Assembly (NCBI RefSeq): GCF_032854445.1
Contig: NC_088300.1
Span: 25,279,608-25,343,607 of the forward strand
Direction: 5' to 3'
DNA: 64,000 nt
Source of the DNA: Liolophura sinensis
Lineage: Eukaryota > Mollusca > Polyplacophora > Chitonida > Chitonidae
The notes under the pieces are model-generated. The model had not been told where the DNA came from. It saw nothing but the letters and a program-made list of their open reading frames with translations, and made no database searches. Positions 46,680 through 58,303 of this stretch are shown here, one piece after another (within the stretch, counting starts at the first letter, position 1; every line of letters begins with the position of its first letter). The position numbers and the translations under genes are program-made.

Positions 46680-47105
46680 AGAGGACAAAAGACATAAAGC
46701 GTCACCCATGGCGGAAAAAGCCTAGGTATCAAAAGACCCAAAATAAAAATAAAAACAATTATAAAATAAAATTACAATAAAAGTTTATAAAGCATCCATA
46801 TTTACAAAATACCTGGGGGTAAAGGACCCTTTAAAAGTGACCAGTGGGGAAAAGTCTGTGGGAGACATAACGTCCACGGCGGCAAAACGCTCAAGACCAA
46901 AATATTCATGAAGACCTAAGCCCCAGGGGATCCACAGACCCTAGATCGACAATACGCCCAAGGGCCAAAAGACCAAAATAGTACAAAACACCCAAGTGGG
47001 TAATAGATCCCAGGAGCAAAGGGACATAAGAGGACAAAGGACCCAAAGGGATACATGGGGACAAAAGACCCTACGACAAGAGACTCAAGGACAGACACAA
47101 ACCAT
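46680..47105. repeat. AAAAGACCC-rich degenerate repeat block, unit 3
   Basis: Contains GAGGACAAAAGACATAAAGC, ATCAAAAGACCCAAAA, GCCAAAAGACCAAAATAG and GGGACAAAAGACCCTACGAC, among other variants, at irregular spacing. It is nearly the same as 50985-51395. Confidence 0.7.
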
Positions 47106-50031
47106 AAAGATTCGTGTGGCTTAAACTTTGTTAATGACTGGATTTGGTTTTTACCCTATTGACATTACCTAAAAGTTTCGAGCAAAAATGAGAATAGTTA
47201 AACTGATTAAACTGGATGGCGCAAAGAATTCATTCCTAAGTTAAACTGAAGTTAAGATTTTCTTCACGTTTTGCAAGATAAAAACTTTCAAACTCTTACT
47301 AATGCAAATAAATTATTTTTCCATAAAATCTATATGTAAATATGTACTAGGTTGCTTTAAAACAACGCTGAAAGTTGAAAAAAACGTAACTTGTATAGGG
47401 TTGGATTCACGACTCGGTCGGCCATTCAAGAAGCTTCTACACTGAAAATACACATATCTGTGCAACAGATAATAAATGTGCTTAACAAATTAACACTTTT
47501 CAGTAAATCTCGGATTCGTACTATATGGGGCGTTTAAATAATTCCAAAGTTTCCAAAAGCTAGGATTTGATCCATTTTATACATTTTAGGAAATTCATAA
47601 ATTATTTTGAACAGTAACATGTGCACATAATATAATGAATGCTTACTTTTAACATGTTCAAAGTGTGCTTATTTTTTAAATACACGCGTATTTGTCATAA
47701 ACATATTAATTTATTTCATAAATACATGCAGTATTTTATAAATACTCACATTTATAGCATAAGCGCATTAATTTATGCAGTAAATTGAACGGGTTTATTG
47801 CTTAAACGGATTTAGTTTAAGTTTTAATCATGTTAGAATTGAACATTAAGCACGTTTATTATCTGTTGGAAAGAGATGTTAAATGTGAAACACTTGTTAT
47901 TTCAGTGTAACGTCAACGTTCGTCAGGAATTCTTATTTGGAGGAAACAACATGGTCGTACATAATGCTGACGTCACTACCTCAACGTGACAGTAAGGTAG
48001 ATTAAAGCAGGTGTGATAAATCTCTCATGTCCTCTCATAAAATACTAATGGTTTGTATGCAATCGTTCTCAGGAAATCAAAATTTTAAAATCAATGTTTA
48101 TGTTATGTACAAGACCACGAATCTGCTAACTTTTTGTCTCGGCCTATATGATTAAGTACCCTTCCATCCCAAGCGCAATGTGTATTCCTTCTGACGACAT
48201 AGTTACCTTAGAATAGCAAAGTAATGAACTGATTCTTCGAATTGGCAATATTTATCCCATAACCGTGACAACTAACTTTGTCTGTTAATATTTCTTAAAT
48301 CGATGTCTTAATAATAACACCTGAACCCTTGGAGAAATTGCATTCAATCTACAGATATATATATTTCTTTTCTTTTGTAGCCAACAAATTCATTAACACT
48401 TGTTTGACCATGACGTAAAACGGGAGAAATTTACGACCGTATTCCTTACAAAAGAAAACTTAAGTGGACGGGTATCACATTCGGGTTAACGTCTGGAAGA
48501 AGAAAGGAAGTGTAATTATGTTATGAGACGATGGGTAATAGAGAAATTCAAGCGCAAATGATGCTAATCCATTAAATATCACCCATATCTCGTTGTAGAA
48601 TTTCGGAGTTACATACCAGCATTGTGACTACACGAAAAGTTGGTAAATGTAGACGATTGGGGTTTGTATTTTCCTACTTTCACTGTTCTGGGGCCCTGGT
48701 GGCAATAAGCGGCTCAGGAAGCTCGCTGGAGACCACTTCTCTTTCCCATTAAGGCATACTAGTATGTCATAGGTGGAAAAGTTTGTAAGGACCGGTGGTT
48801 TCCTTCCGCCAACAATATCATTGGTCGTTTTCTTTCAAGAGAGCGTGGCATTAAACCACAATCACTCAGACCCCAAGGATTACATTCATGTACGTGTATT
48901 GAGAATATACCCCATCCCTTCTCACAGTCCTTATCTAATTATTTTCAACTCTTCCAGCAGCGGATTACTATTTCTGAATCTGACACTCGGTGCTCGTGGC
49001 ATCGCCTTTGTCTTTGTCTGAGGACGTCTACGTTGGACCCCGTGGATATACCAGTGGCTGATTCCGACGGTTATTTATCAGACAAGACGCTTTTGTGCAG
49101 CTACATGGATATCTTGAAGCCGTCATTTGTCTACATTTATCCTAAGATCATCTGTTTGACTGCGGAAATAGACAACCTTTCATGTATATCCTAACATTAC
49201 ATTGTTAATGTCTTAAGACTCACAAGATGTAAATATACACAAAACTATCTTCCTTAACAACTGTACAGACACAAGTGACATATTTTTAACAATTGCACCT
49301 GGCCTTATACATCATGTTTTGTTTGTCAACCTCATGTTGGCCGATACGATAATTGAGCAGGCACGCCTGCAAGTCATCGGTCTTAATTCAAGCGACCAAC
49401 ACTAGGCATTTGCAGAAGTTCTTATCCATAAGAATGGTCTTAATGTATTTCGATTTTCCAACAGATTGTTTTAGGGATGTGACACAAATATTCCAATTAG
49501 TTATTTACTATCACAATGATTACCCAAAAGTTTAAATTTCCCCAGATAACCTGACTTCTGGATGGTAGAACTTTTCCATAAACAGAATAATAGCTTTCCA
49601 TGATTCCACAGTCTATTAAATTGCTCAGCTAATGTGTCGATAAATGGCGGACTCGTTTATACGACAGTAGTCACGATGATTGAGGCCTTCATTTCGGAAA
49701 GTCGCACTGTTTAAGCTACGTTAATTTCTGCGGTGAAATGATATACATTTACCGGCTGTTATTATTAGAAGCAGCTAGCCTGATCACCAGTAGCCAAGTA
49801 CAATGCTCTGTTTTCCGATTGAGTATTCCCAACCAAACCCTTAATTCGGTCCAAACCTGGCTCGGAATTTCACATCCGTCTTGGTAGAATTTCTGTCTCC
49901 AGTTATAACACACTTTCAGCGACGCAGGTATCAGCTAACAGCTATTTCGATAAAAACACACCCACTGGGGAAAAAAGCACGCATTAGCACTTCAGTCGTT
50001 TATAACGCATACTGCATTGTGACTTACTGGT

Positions 50032-50349
50032 TTAGTGTAGAATCTGTACTCGCTGTGCGTCAATGCACCGAGCACGATCCCTTCCACCCACAACTGGTTG
50101 CTTCAAAGTCAGGACGTAAACAACCTTGGACATCCATAAGCTCTCAGACAGGGTCGGCTGTTGTGTACAAAGGGATAAGCGGATCTTCACAACGGAACCT
50201 CTGGTAGTCCTTATTAGCTGCGGGGTTGTATTTATTTCAGAGGACAACGGGTATATTATTCTGTTTTGCATACACATGCTCGTAGGTTGTGAGTTATCTC
50301 CCACAACATTGGAGATCTCTATCACTCTCTCGTCTGTTAAAAAGCACAC
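50032..50349 (-). other. Minus-strand open frame in block B, shared by units 1, 4 and 5
   Basis: A minus frame of 105 codons includes DNSQPTSMCMQNRIIYPLSS, EINTTPQLIRTTRGSVVKIR and LSLCTQQPTLSESLWMSKVV. Longer or similar versions exist at 34852-35205 and 54449-54736, and a broken one at 39975-40193. Differences between units include stops in unit 2. A plus frame is also open in units 1 and 4. With so few differences the open frame may just reflect high identity. No family is recognised. Confidence 0.25.
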
Positions 50350-50445
50350 GTCCAGGTTTGGATTACACTAGATTTGATCAATGCAAGTGTACTTTAATAC
50401 TGTCTAAACATATCAGTATTTTAGGAACCTTGCCGAACTGTATTC

Positions 50446-50547
50446 TATACTATGGAAGCCAAATGAGGACATCCCGTCTAGTGTCTCGTCCTTCTGACAA
50501 CGCGTGAGGCGCAAGACGATATGTGCTTCTCCGGTTTCCATCGTATA
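50446..50547. mobile_element. MITE-like inverted-repeat element, unit 4 copy
   Basis: TATACTATGGAAGCC at 50446-50460 faces GGTTTCCATCGTATA at 50533-50547. It carries the same right-end mismatch (C for A) as unit 1, which groups units 1 and 4. Confidence 0.6.
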
Positions 50548-50799
50548 CACTTTAAAAGATATTGTTGTTCCCACTACACTATCGGGAAAATGTTGTCGAT
50601 TAATTAAACGCGATCTCCTATGTTTTACAGAAGGATCATATTCCTTCATCATGGTCCAAAGATTTCATTAGTTAGCCAATGTGATGTGTGGACAGTAATT
50701 ACAAATAAGCTTTCACTTATAAGGATGATTTTCTTCTGGCTCTCTGAGCTTCCTTTTCGACGCATAAACAATCTTGAGCACATCGTTCAACACCAATAG

Positions 50800-50970
50800 T
50801 GAGTGAGAGCTTCGGGTTAAACGTCGTACCTTTTTCAGTCACATGACGACGAAGAAGTCTTTAGAGTGCATGCAATGAGCCTCCTTGCTGCCGAACGGAT
50901 CTCCACCTCTCTTTTATCTAGTGCTGCTTCACTGAGACGACTTACCGAAGGCAGGTCTCCTTGCCTCTAA
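50800..50970 (-). mobile_element. SINE, CACT-tailed family, 5'-truncated (class I marker)
   Basis: It lies immediately after CGTTCAACACCAAT at the end of block D, exactly as in unit 1. The sequence runs AGTGAGTGAGAGCTTCGGGT to CGAAGGCAGGTCTCCTTGCC. Confidence 0.87.
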
Positions 50971-50984
50971 AGGGGGTCAAAACA

Positions 50985-51395
50985 CAGAGGACAAAAGACA
51001 TAAAGCGTCACCCATGGCGGAAAAAACCTAAAGGCCCTTGGCATCAAAAGACCCAAAATTACGATAAAATAAAATTACAATAAAAGTTTATAAAGCATCC
51101 ATATTGACAAAATACCTGGGGGTAAAGGACCCTTTAAAAGTGACCAGTGGGGAAAAGTCTGTGGGAGACATAACGTCCACGGCGGCAAAACGCTCAAGAC
51201 CAAAATATTCATGAAGACCTAAGCCCCAGGGGATCCACAGATCCTAGATCGACAATATACCCAAGGGCACAAAAGACCAAAATAGTACAAAACACCCAAA
51301 TGGGTAATAGATCCCTGGAGCAAAGGGATACATGGTTACAAAAGACCCTACGACAAGAAACTCAAGGACAAACTCAAACCATAAAGTCTCATGTG
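50985..51395. repeat. AAAAGACCC-rich degenerate repeat block, unit 4
   Basis: Equivalent of 46680-47105, with a short deletion near 51330 that removes one group of the repeat words. Confidence 0.7.
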
Positions 51396-51442
51396 GCTTA
51401 AAATTTCTTAATGATTGGATTTGGTTTTTACCCTATTGACAT

Positions 51443-52131
51443 TGTTACGACCCAAACTGTCTGTATTATAAAGAGATGGCTTGTTCGAAATACACGACAG
51501 TTTAGCCGCACAAAAAAGTAACCAAAACCGGCAGATTTTATTTTACAACAATTTATTAGGTTTACCAAGAACAGATAACAAGACTTTTTTGTACAAATAC
51601 TAAAGTACTTACGTTTAACAAGAAAGGATAGCAGTATATATTCCACAATGCTGAAAACCATACAGGCATAAATGCACAAATAAGAGGGAAAATCCACAGT
51701 ATAACTGAGGGTATGACGAAAAATACACAAAATTCCACAGACAGGGTCAGTGTATTAATAAGCACTGTGTACACAAGAGCACAAATTAAATATACAAGTT
51801 CAGACTGAACAAGTGCTCGGTGGAGATAGGATATAACAAAGCCAGAGGCTATAAAGACACCAAAATTCAACACAAAAGGCCTACTAAGGTAACACACAGC
51901 GAAAGCATCCAAACTCTCAATAAATCTTCTTTCTTCTCTTTTAACCTGCTTTTGTAGGTCTTATATAGACTGGTGGAATTGTCTAGAATAAGAAATTTTC
52001 TTGAACACTTGTTGTAAACAAACAGGCCCCGAACTGAGCGTCTTCTGGAACATTCTAAGGTAGAGGCAGACAACAGGCCCTGAACTCAGCATGTAAACAG
52101 TGGCAAGCTAAATTTAGAAGCTGACATAGCA
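51443..52131 (-). mobile_element. Solo LTR (LTR-a), 689 bp, with 4-bp target duplication
   Basis: Unit 3 shows the empty site CCCTATTGACATTACCTAAA (about 47156). Here ACAT is duplicated (51439-51442 and 52132-52135) around an insert that starts TGTTACGACC and ends GACATAGCA. On the minus strand it reads TGCTATGTC...GGTCGTAACA. It has a TATA box TATATAAG (51960-51967), then poly(A) signals AATAAA (51552-51557 and 51538-51543), in the correct U3-R-U5 order for minus-strand orientation. A 4-bp duplication fits Ty3/gypsy-type integrases. The long hydrophobic frames inside it are not genes. Confidence 0.8.
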
Positions 52132-54829
52132 ACATTACATAAAAGTTTCGAGCAAAACTGAGAATAGTTAAACTGATTAAACCAAGAATTCATTCCTAAG
52201 TTAAACTGAAGTTAAGATTTTCTACACGGTTTGTAAGATAATAACTTTCAAACTCTTACCAATGCAAATAAATTATTTTGATTCACATACCACGAATCCA
52301 TAAAACCTATATGTAAATATGTACTAGCATGCTTTAAAACAATGCTGAAAGTTGAACTTGTATAGGGTTGGTTTCACGACTCAAGAAGCTTCTACACTGA
52401 AAAAACAAATGTTTATCATTTAAACCTATGTGTGCGAGAGATAACGTCAACGTTCGTCAGGAATTCTTATTTGGAGGAAACAACATCGTCGTACATAATG
52501 TTGACAGCACTACCTCAACGTGATTGAAGAAGGTGTGATAAACCTCTCATGTCCTCTCATAAAGTATTAATGGTTCCTATGCAATCATTCTCAGGAAATC
52601 AAAATTTTAAAATCAATGTTTATGTTGTGTACAAGACCACGAATCTGCTCACTTTTTGTCTCGGCCTATATGATTAAGTACCCTTCCATCCCAAGCGCAA
52701 TGTGTATTCCTTTTGACGACATAGTTACCTTAGAATAGCAAGATAATGAACTAATTCCTCGAATTGGCAATATTTATCCCATAACCGTGACAACTACCTT
52801 TGTCTGTCAATATTTCTTAAATCGAATTGTTAATAAAAACACATGTCACCACTTGGAGAAATTGCATTTCAACCTACAGGTATATATTTCTTTTCCTTTG
52901 TAACCAACAAATTCATAAACACTTGTTTGACCATGACGTAAAACGGGAGATTCTGTTATGGGATGATGGGTAATAGAGAAATTCAAGCGCAAATGATGCT
53001 AATCCATTAAATATCACCCATATCTCGTTGTAGAATTTCGGAGTTACATACCAGCATTGTGACTACACGAAAAGTTGGTAAATGTAGACGATTGGGGTTT
53101 GTATTTTCCTACTTTCACTGTTCTGGGGCCCTGGTGGCAATAAGCGGCTCAGGAAGCTCGCTGGAGACCACTTCTCTTTCCCATTAAGGCATACTAGTAT
53201 GTCACAGGTGGAAAAGTTTATTAGAACCGGTGGTTTCCTTCCGCCAACAACAATATCATTGGTCGTCTTCTTTCAAGAGAGCGTGGCATTAAACCACAAT
53301 CACTCAGACCCCAAGGATTACATTCATGTACGTGTATTGAGAATATACCCCTTCCCTTCTCACAGTCCTTATCTAATTATTTTCAACTCTTACAGCAGTG
53401 GATTACTATTTCTGAATCTGACACTCGGTGCTCGTGGCATCGCCTTTGTCTTTGTCTGAGGACGTCTACGTTCGACCCCGTGGATATACCAGTGGCTGAT
53501 TCCGACGGTTATTTATCAGGCAAGACGCTTTGTGCAGCTTCATGGATAGAAATATCTTGAAGCCATCATTTGTCTACATTTATCCTAAGATCATCTGTTT
53601 GACTGCGGAAATAGACAACCTTTCATGTATATCCTAACATTACATTGTTAATGTCTTAAGACTCACAAGATGTAAATATACACAAAACTATCTTCCTTAA
53701 CAACTGTACAGACACAAGTGACATATTTTTAACAATTGCACCTGGTCTTATACATCATGTTTTGTTTGTCAACCTCATGTTGGCCGATACGATAATTGAG
53801 CAGGCACGCCTGCAGGTCATCGGTCTTAATTCAAGTGACCAACACTAGGCATCTGCAGAAGTTCTTATGCATAAGAATGGTCCTAAAGTATTTCGACTTT
53901 TCAACAGATTGTTTTAAAGTTGTGACGCAAACATTCCATTTAGTTATTTACTATCACTATGATTACCCAAAAGTTTAAGGTTCCTCAGACAACTTGACTT
54001 CTGAATGGTCGAACTTTTCTATAAATAGAATAATCACTTTCCGAGGTTCCACAGTCTATTAAATTGCTCAGCTAATGTATCGACCAATGGCGGACTCGTT
54101 TACACAACACTAGTCACGTACTCATTGTGGCCTTCAGTCCGGGAAATTGCACTGCTTAAACTACGTTAATTTCTGCCGTGAAATGATATACATTTACCGG
54201 CTGTTATTATTAGAAGCAGCTAGCCTGATCACCAGTTCCGAAGTACAATACTCACTTTCCCAAATGAGTATTCCCAACCAAACCCTTAATTCGGGCTAAA
54301 CCTGGCTCGGAATTTCACAACCATTTTAGTAGAACTTCTGTCGCTGGCAATGACACATATTCAGTAATGCAGGTATCATATAAAGCCGTCAGCGATTTCG
54401 ATAAAAATATACCCAATGGGAATTAGTGTTTAATTGTAGTTGATTAATTTAGTGTAGAACCTGTACCTGTTGTGTGTCAATACGAGCACGATCCCTTCCA
54501 CCCACAACTGGTCGCTTCAAAGTCAGGACGTAAACAACCTTGGACATCCATAAGCTCTCAGACAGGGTCGGCTGTTGTGTACAAAGGGATAAACGGATCT
54601 TCACAACGGAACCTCTGATGATCCATAGTAGCTGAGGAGCTGTATTTATTTCACAGAACAATTGATATATTGTTTTGTATTGTACAGACCTGCTCGTAGG
54701 CGGTGTGTTATCTCCCACAGCAATTGAAGTACACACTCAGGTTTGCTATAGTCGAGGTCTGCTCAACAGAGGTGTATCTTGATACTGTCAGCCGTATTTT
54801 AAGCAGGACGATATGTGCTTATCATGCTT

Positions 54830-54944
54830 CCATAGTATGGAACCCAAATGAGGACATCCCTTCCCAAGTGTCCACGTCCTTACCTCGTGTGTCGCGACTC
54901 TCGAGGCGCAGCACGATATGTGCTTATCCGGCTACCATAGTATA
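54830..54944. mobile_element. MITE-like inverted-repeat element, unit 5 copy (rearranged left end)
   Basis: The right end GGCTACCATAGTATA (54930-54944) is kept. The left end reads CCATAGTATGGAACCC. Just upstream is a second copy of the right-end sequence (CGATATGTGCTTATCATGCT, about 54809), as if part of another element had been joined here. Confidence 0.5.
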
Positions 54945-55005
54945 CCCTTCACAAATTATTGTTGCCTGTAGTTCTAAAACGCGCTAATCTAAACTATTTA
55001 AAAGT

Positions 55006-55164
55006 TCGGCCGTATGTGGGAAGGTCTTCCAGCAAACTGAGGATGGTCGTGAGTTTCTTCCGGGCTCTGCCCATTTTCCTCCCACCATAATGCTGGCAAC
55101 CGTCGTATAAGTGAAATATTCTTGAATACGACGTATAACACCAATCAAATAAATAAATAGATAA
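55006..55164 (+). mobile_element. SINE, AATAAAT-tailed family, 5'-truncated with 10-bp target duplication
   Basis: It begins TCGGCCGTATGTGGGAAGGT, continues TCCGGGCTCTGCCCATTTTC and TATAAGTGAAATATTCTTGA, and ends CAAATAAATAAATAGATAA. The perfect duplication ATTTAAAAGT lies at 54996-55005 and 55165-55174. Unit 2 (about 40490) shows the empty site AGTTAAAAGTATCGG. Confidence 0.93.
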
Positions 55165-55649
55165 ATTTAAAAGTATCGGCGACCTGATAATATCTGTAAT
55201 TTATCATGGCTCATCTGACACCCATTTTATTCTTAACGAATAACGCTAAACTTTCTGAATGGGAATTTCCTGTCTTTTCCTTATAAGCTAACACGAAACC
55301 TGTCAAGAAAAGAATGACAAAGAGAATTTCCCAGTACGTGATTGGGAAATGTTGTCCTTAAAGTGTCCTTAAGATCTCTTATGTTGTACAGAACGATCAA
55401 ATTCCTTAATCAGTGTCTAAAGACTTTATTAGATGGCCAGTGTGTTGCGGTTATGTGAACTGTAAATACAAATCGAGCTTTCATTAATAGGAGTGATTTA
55501 CTTCTGGCTCTCTGGGCTTCCTGTTTTTGCCAATAAACAATCTGGAGCACTGTGTTCAACACCAATCAAATAAACTAATAATTAAAATCCTTTAAAGGCA
55601 GGGTATCCTTCTTCTTCTACTGGATGGATACAAGCGCCTCAGGAAGGCA

Positions 55650-55795
55650 GTGTGACTCAAAAGGCCCATGACAAATTACCTAACGGAGCACAAGGGGAAA
55701 AGGACCAAATTAGACAAAAAGATCCATTGGGCACAAAAGACGCACGTGGAAAAAGGACCACGTGGAAAAAAAGACCCAAGTTCTGCAAGTAGTCG
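55650..55795. repeat. AAAAGACCC-rich degenerate repeat block, unit 5 (short form)
   Basis: Contains AAGGGGAAAAGGACCAAATT, AGACAAAAAGATCCATTGGG, CACAAAAGACGCACG, GGAAAAAGGACCACG and GGAAAAAAAGACCCAAG. The repeat words are close to those of unit 2. Confidence 0.65.
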
Positions 55796-56606
55796 AGATA
55801 TTCTACACGTTTTGGTAGGTAAAAACTTTCAAACTCTTAATAATACAAATGAATTATTTTGATTCATATATCACCAATCTACACATATATATGCAAATGT
55901 GTACTAGCATGCTTTAAAACAACACTGAAAGTTGAAGAAAAGGTAACTTTTATGCATTGGTTTCACCACTTTTCCGACCATTCAAATTTGAATTTGAATT
56001 TAAAAGTAAGAAGGTTGTAACGTCAACGTTCGTCAAGAATTCTTATTTGCAGGAAACAACTCGGTCGTTCAAAATGCTGACGTCGACACCTTAACGTAAC
56101 AATCAGGTAGATTAAAGCAGGTGTTATATACATCTAATGTCCTCATCTAAAGTATGAATCCCTCGTCTGATACCATTCTCAACTCATGAAACTTAATGAA
56201 TTTTTAAATCAATGACTCAAAATGAATGTAACGTAAAAAATAAATCATGTTTTCTTATGATTTTAAAATGTGCCCACCTAAAGTATGAATGGTTCGTATA
56301 ACACCATTCTCAGGAATCAAATTTTAAAAATCAGTGATGCAATCTGAATATAACAAACAAAATGTCATTCCTTTACCCTTAATTATAAAGGAGTGGGTTC
56401 ACCACTAAGGATTTAAGCTTGGGCACGAACAGATGTTTAGAATCAAACCTTGACTACGGAAAAACATCAATGTGCCCGTATTTTCGTATTTTACTGCTAT
56501 GCGTGAGCAGAATCCAGTTAATGATGTAGCCGTTGTTCTGGGTAAAGTGACATCGTTTGTCATTTTTTGTGTATGTTTGTGAACTGCTGTCTGCCATTTC
56601 CCACAG

Positions 56607-56812
56607 TTAGACTGATAAACACTGGGGCAATTCATCGTGGGGGTCGCCGTTGGGATGGCCTCAACTCTTACTGCACAAAAAGGCATTATTCGGTGTTTCA
56701 ACTAGGCGAAACCAGATAGAAAAACTGTTATTATGGATTTATCGTTCACCGATGACATTTGGCCTTTATCTCTTGTTTTCTATCGGTCACGGAGAAAATC
56801 AAAATTTGCTTG
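56607..56812 (+). pseudogene. Broken copy of the class II candidate exon
   Basis: Homologous to 41838-42034. The acceptor TTTCCCACAG is kept, but deletions shift the frame in the first half (TCTTACTGCACAAAAAGGCA). The end still reads MDLSFTDDIWPLSLVFYRSR followed by RKSKFA and a stop. Confidence 0.35.
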
Positions 56813-56891
56813 AATGTTACAAAGGCGAAGTAAACTGACAATGAGTCTTTTCGTTTTCCAGCTGTTTTTTGGCACAATTCTCGTTTATTAA

Positions 56892-57472
56892 AGGACAAGA
56901 AAACATACAAACGATGCCAAATTCAGATGAAAGAATGTCAACTTATTTGCAAATATGGTCTTTAATATTTTTTTGGATTTTTTTTTTCAACAGAAAAGGG
57001 TATTTGAAAATATTTTTGTATGTTGGGTATTTGGGACCAACTTTTGGTATTTATCGTTGTTGCATAATAATGTTTTAAATAAGGATGCGATGCTTATCTA
57101 ATAGATTTATTTGAATGTAAATTTGTTGTTTGTATCGAAACATATACATTTACCCTAAATTATGATCATATTTATATTTATAAACATAAATATGATCGAA
57201 ATTGAACTTTAATACATTTATTAGCTGAAAAGAACAAATTTTAGTGCAAAAATATTTATTAAACCTGTGTGACATCCTCATTTATGACTTTGTTAAACAA
57301 AGACTATAAATGCCAAAAGATGGTCCCAAATACCCACCATACAAAAATTATTTTCAAGTGTCTTTTTCTCCTCAAGGAAAAATCGGAAAAAATTTTGAAG
57401 ACCACATTTAGAAATAACTTTTCGCACTCCCTCATCTGAACTTTGTGTCATTTTTATGTTTTCTTGGCTTTT
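56892..57472. mobile_element. Foldback element: 581 bp, about 285-bp inverted arms, TTAA target duplication
   Basis: The element begins AGGACAAGAAAACATA and ends with the reverse complement of AAGCCAAGAAAACATA. Its two halves (56892-57175 and 57186-57472) are inverted copies along their whole length with scattered mismatches, and the 12 bp next to the 10-nt loop pair perfectly (GATCATATTTAT / ATAAATATGATC). TTAA is duplicated on both sides (56888-56891 and 57473-57476). Unit 2 shows the empty site GTTTATTAATCTGCC (about 42125). TTAA duplication is typical of piggyBac-like transposons, so a non-autonomous relative is likely. The open frame at 56869-57078 inside one arm is not a gene. Confidence 0.9.
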
Positions 57473-58303
57473 AAGCTGCCAACCGCTTCGAGTAGCCTGA
57501 ATATACTGAGAACAAACACTATAGTTTTACAGTATCTCTCTTATAATGTCATTGAGTGTATCTGTGTTCTGAGTGTAAGTGTTGTGTGTAAATAAAAAAA
57601 CAACACAACACTGTAAATATTTCAAGCTCGCTATGAATTTCTGTGTGACCGTTCTTGGTAGTATGTGTTAATGCCTTGTAGAGACAAAATTAATGATGAA
57701 ATGTCAATGAAATGCGATGTCATCTTGCAATTTATGATGGTACTGTGACATAAGACAGACAACCATGACTAGTCACTACACAGCACGCATTATTAAAATC
57801 CTCCTGTTTATTTATTAACAGCTGTCTTAACCAGACCGAATAATCAATCACACCCCTAGACGTCCGACCAGAAAGACTCTGTAAACTACCCACCATCGTA
57901 TCATTGTCAACTGAGATGATGGGAAAGCAGTAAATTCACATTACAAAAAATATATTACATGACTTTAACATCTTTGGTTTGTCAAGATATTCTAAATCCA
58001 ATTGTTGTTAATAAAAACATGTCATCTCTTTGTGAGATTGCATTTCAACCTACAGGAATATATTTCTTTTGGTTTGCAGCCCACAAATTCATAAAAGCTT
58101 TGTTTAAGTATGACGTACAACGGAAGAAATCAACGACCGGCGTCCTTATATGAGCAAATAAGGTGGACGTGGGTCATGGACGTGGGTCACTCTTCGAACG
58201 AAGACAGGAAAGAAAATTTCTTTATGGGATGGTGATTAATAGAGAAGTTTGAACGCAAATGAAGCTAATTCATTAAATATGAAGCATATGTTTTTGTACC
58301 ATT

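Larger units (their letters stand above)
46493..49709 (+). repeat. Large tandem array unit 3 (class I, front half missing)
   Basis: The unit starts at the CACT-tailed SINE and continues with the long AAAAGACCC block (46680-47105). Block F follows to about 47450, then a tail (47460-47830), H (47870-48095), G (48100-48955) and the 3' block (48960-49709). From 46493 to about 47100 and from 48100 to 49550 it is nearly identical to unit 4 (50800-51440 and 52620-53990), much closer than either is to unit 1. Blocks A-D are absent. Confidence 0.82.
49710..54154 (+). repeat. Large tandem array unit 4 (class I)
   Basis: This unit has all blocks: A (49710-50030), B (50035-50398), C (50399-50560), D (50620-50798), the class I SINE, F (50980-51440 and 52136-52420, split by LTR-a), H (52430-52620), G (52620-53395) and the 3' block (53396-54154). 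Without LTR-a it is about 3.75 kb. Its B block differs from that of unit 1 at only about six positions over some 250 bp, while the adjoining A block is much more diverged. Confidence 0.87.

Noticed and set aside
51428-51912. Hydrophobic minus-strand frames of 100 and 116 codons resembling membrane proteins
   Set aside because: They lie wholly or mostly within a solo LTR. Their hydrophobicity follows from T-rich sequence.
56869-57078. 69-codon plus frame rich in Phe and Tyr
   Set aside because: It lies in one arm of the foldback element and is not kept in the other arm.
57580-57613. GTGTTGT/ACAACAC inverted repeat as a terminator or MITE end
   Set aside because: Short, low-complexity arms in a small indel present only in unit 5. 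No second end was found.
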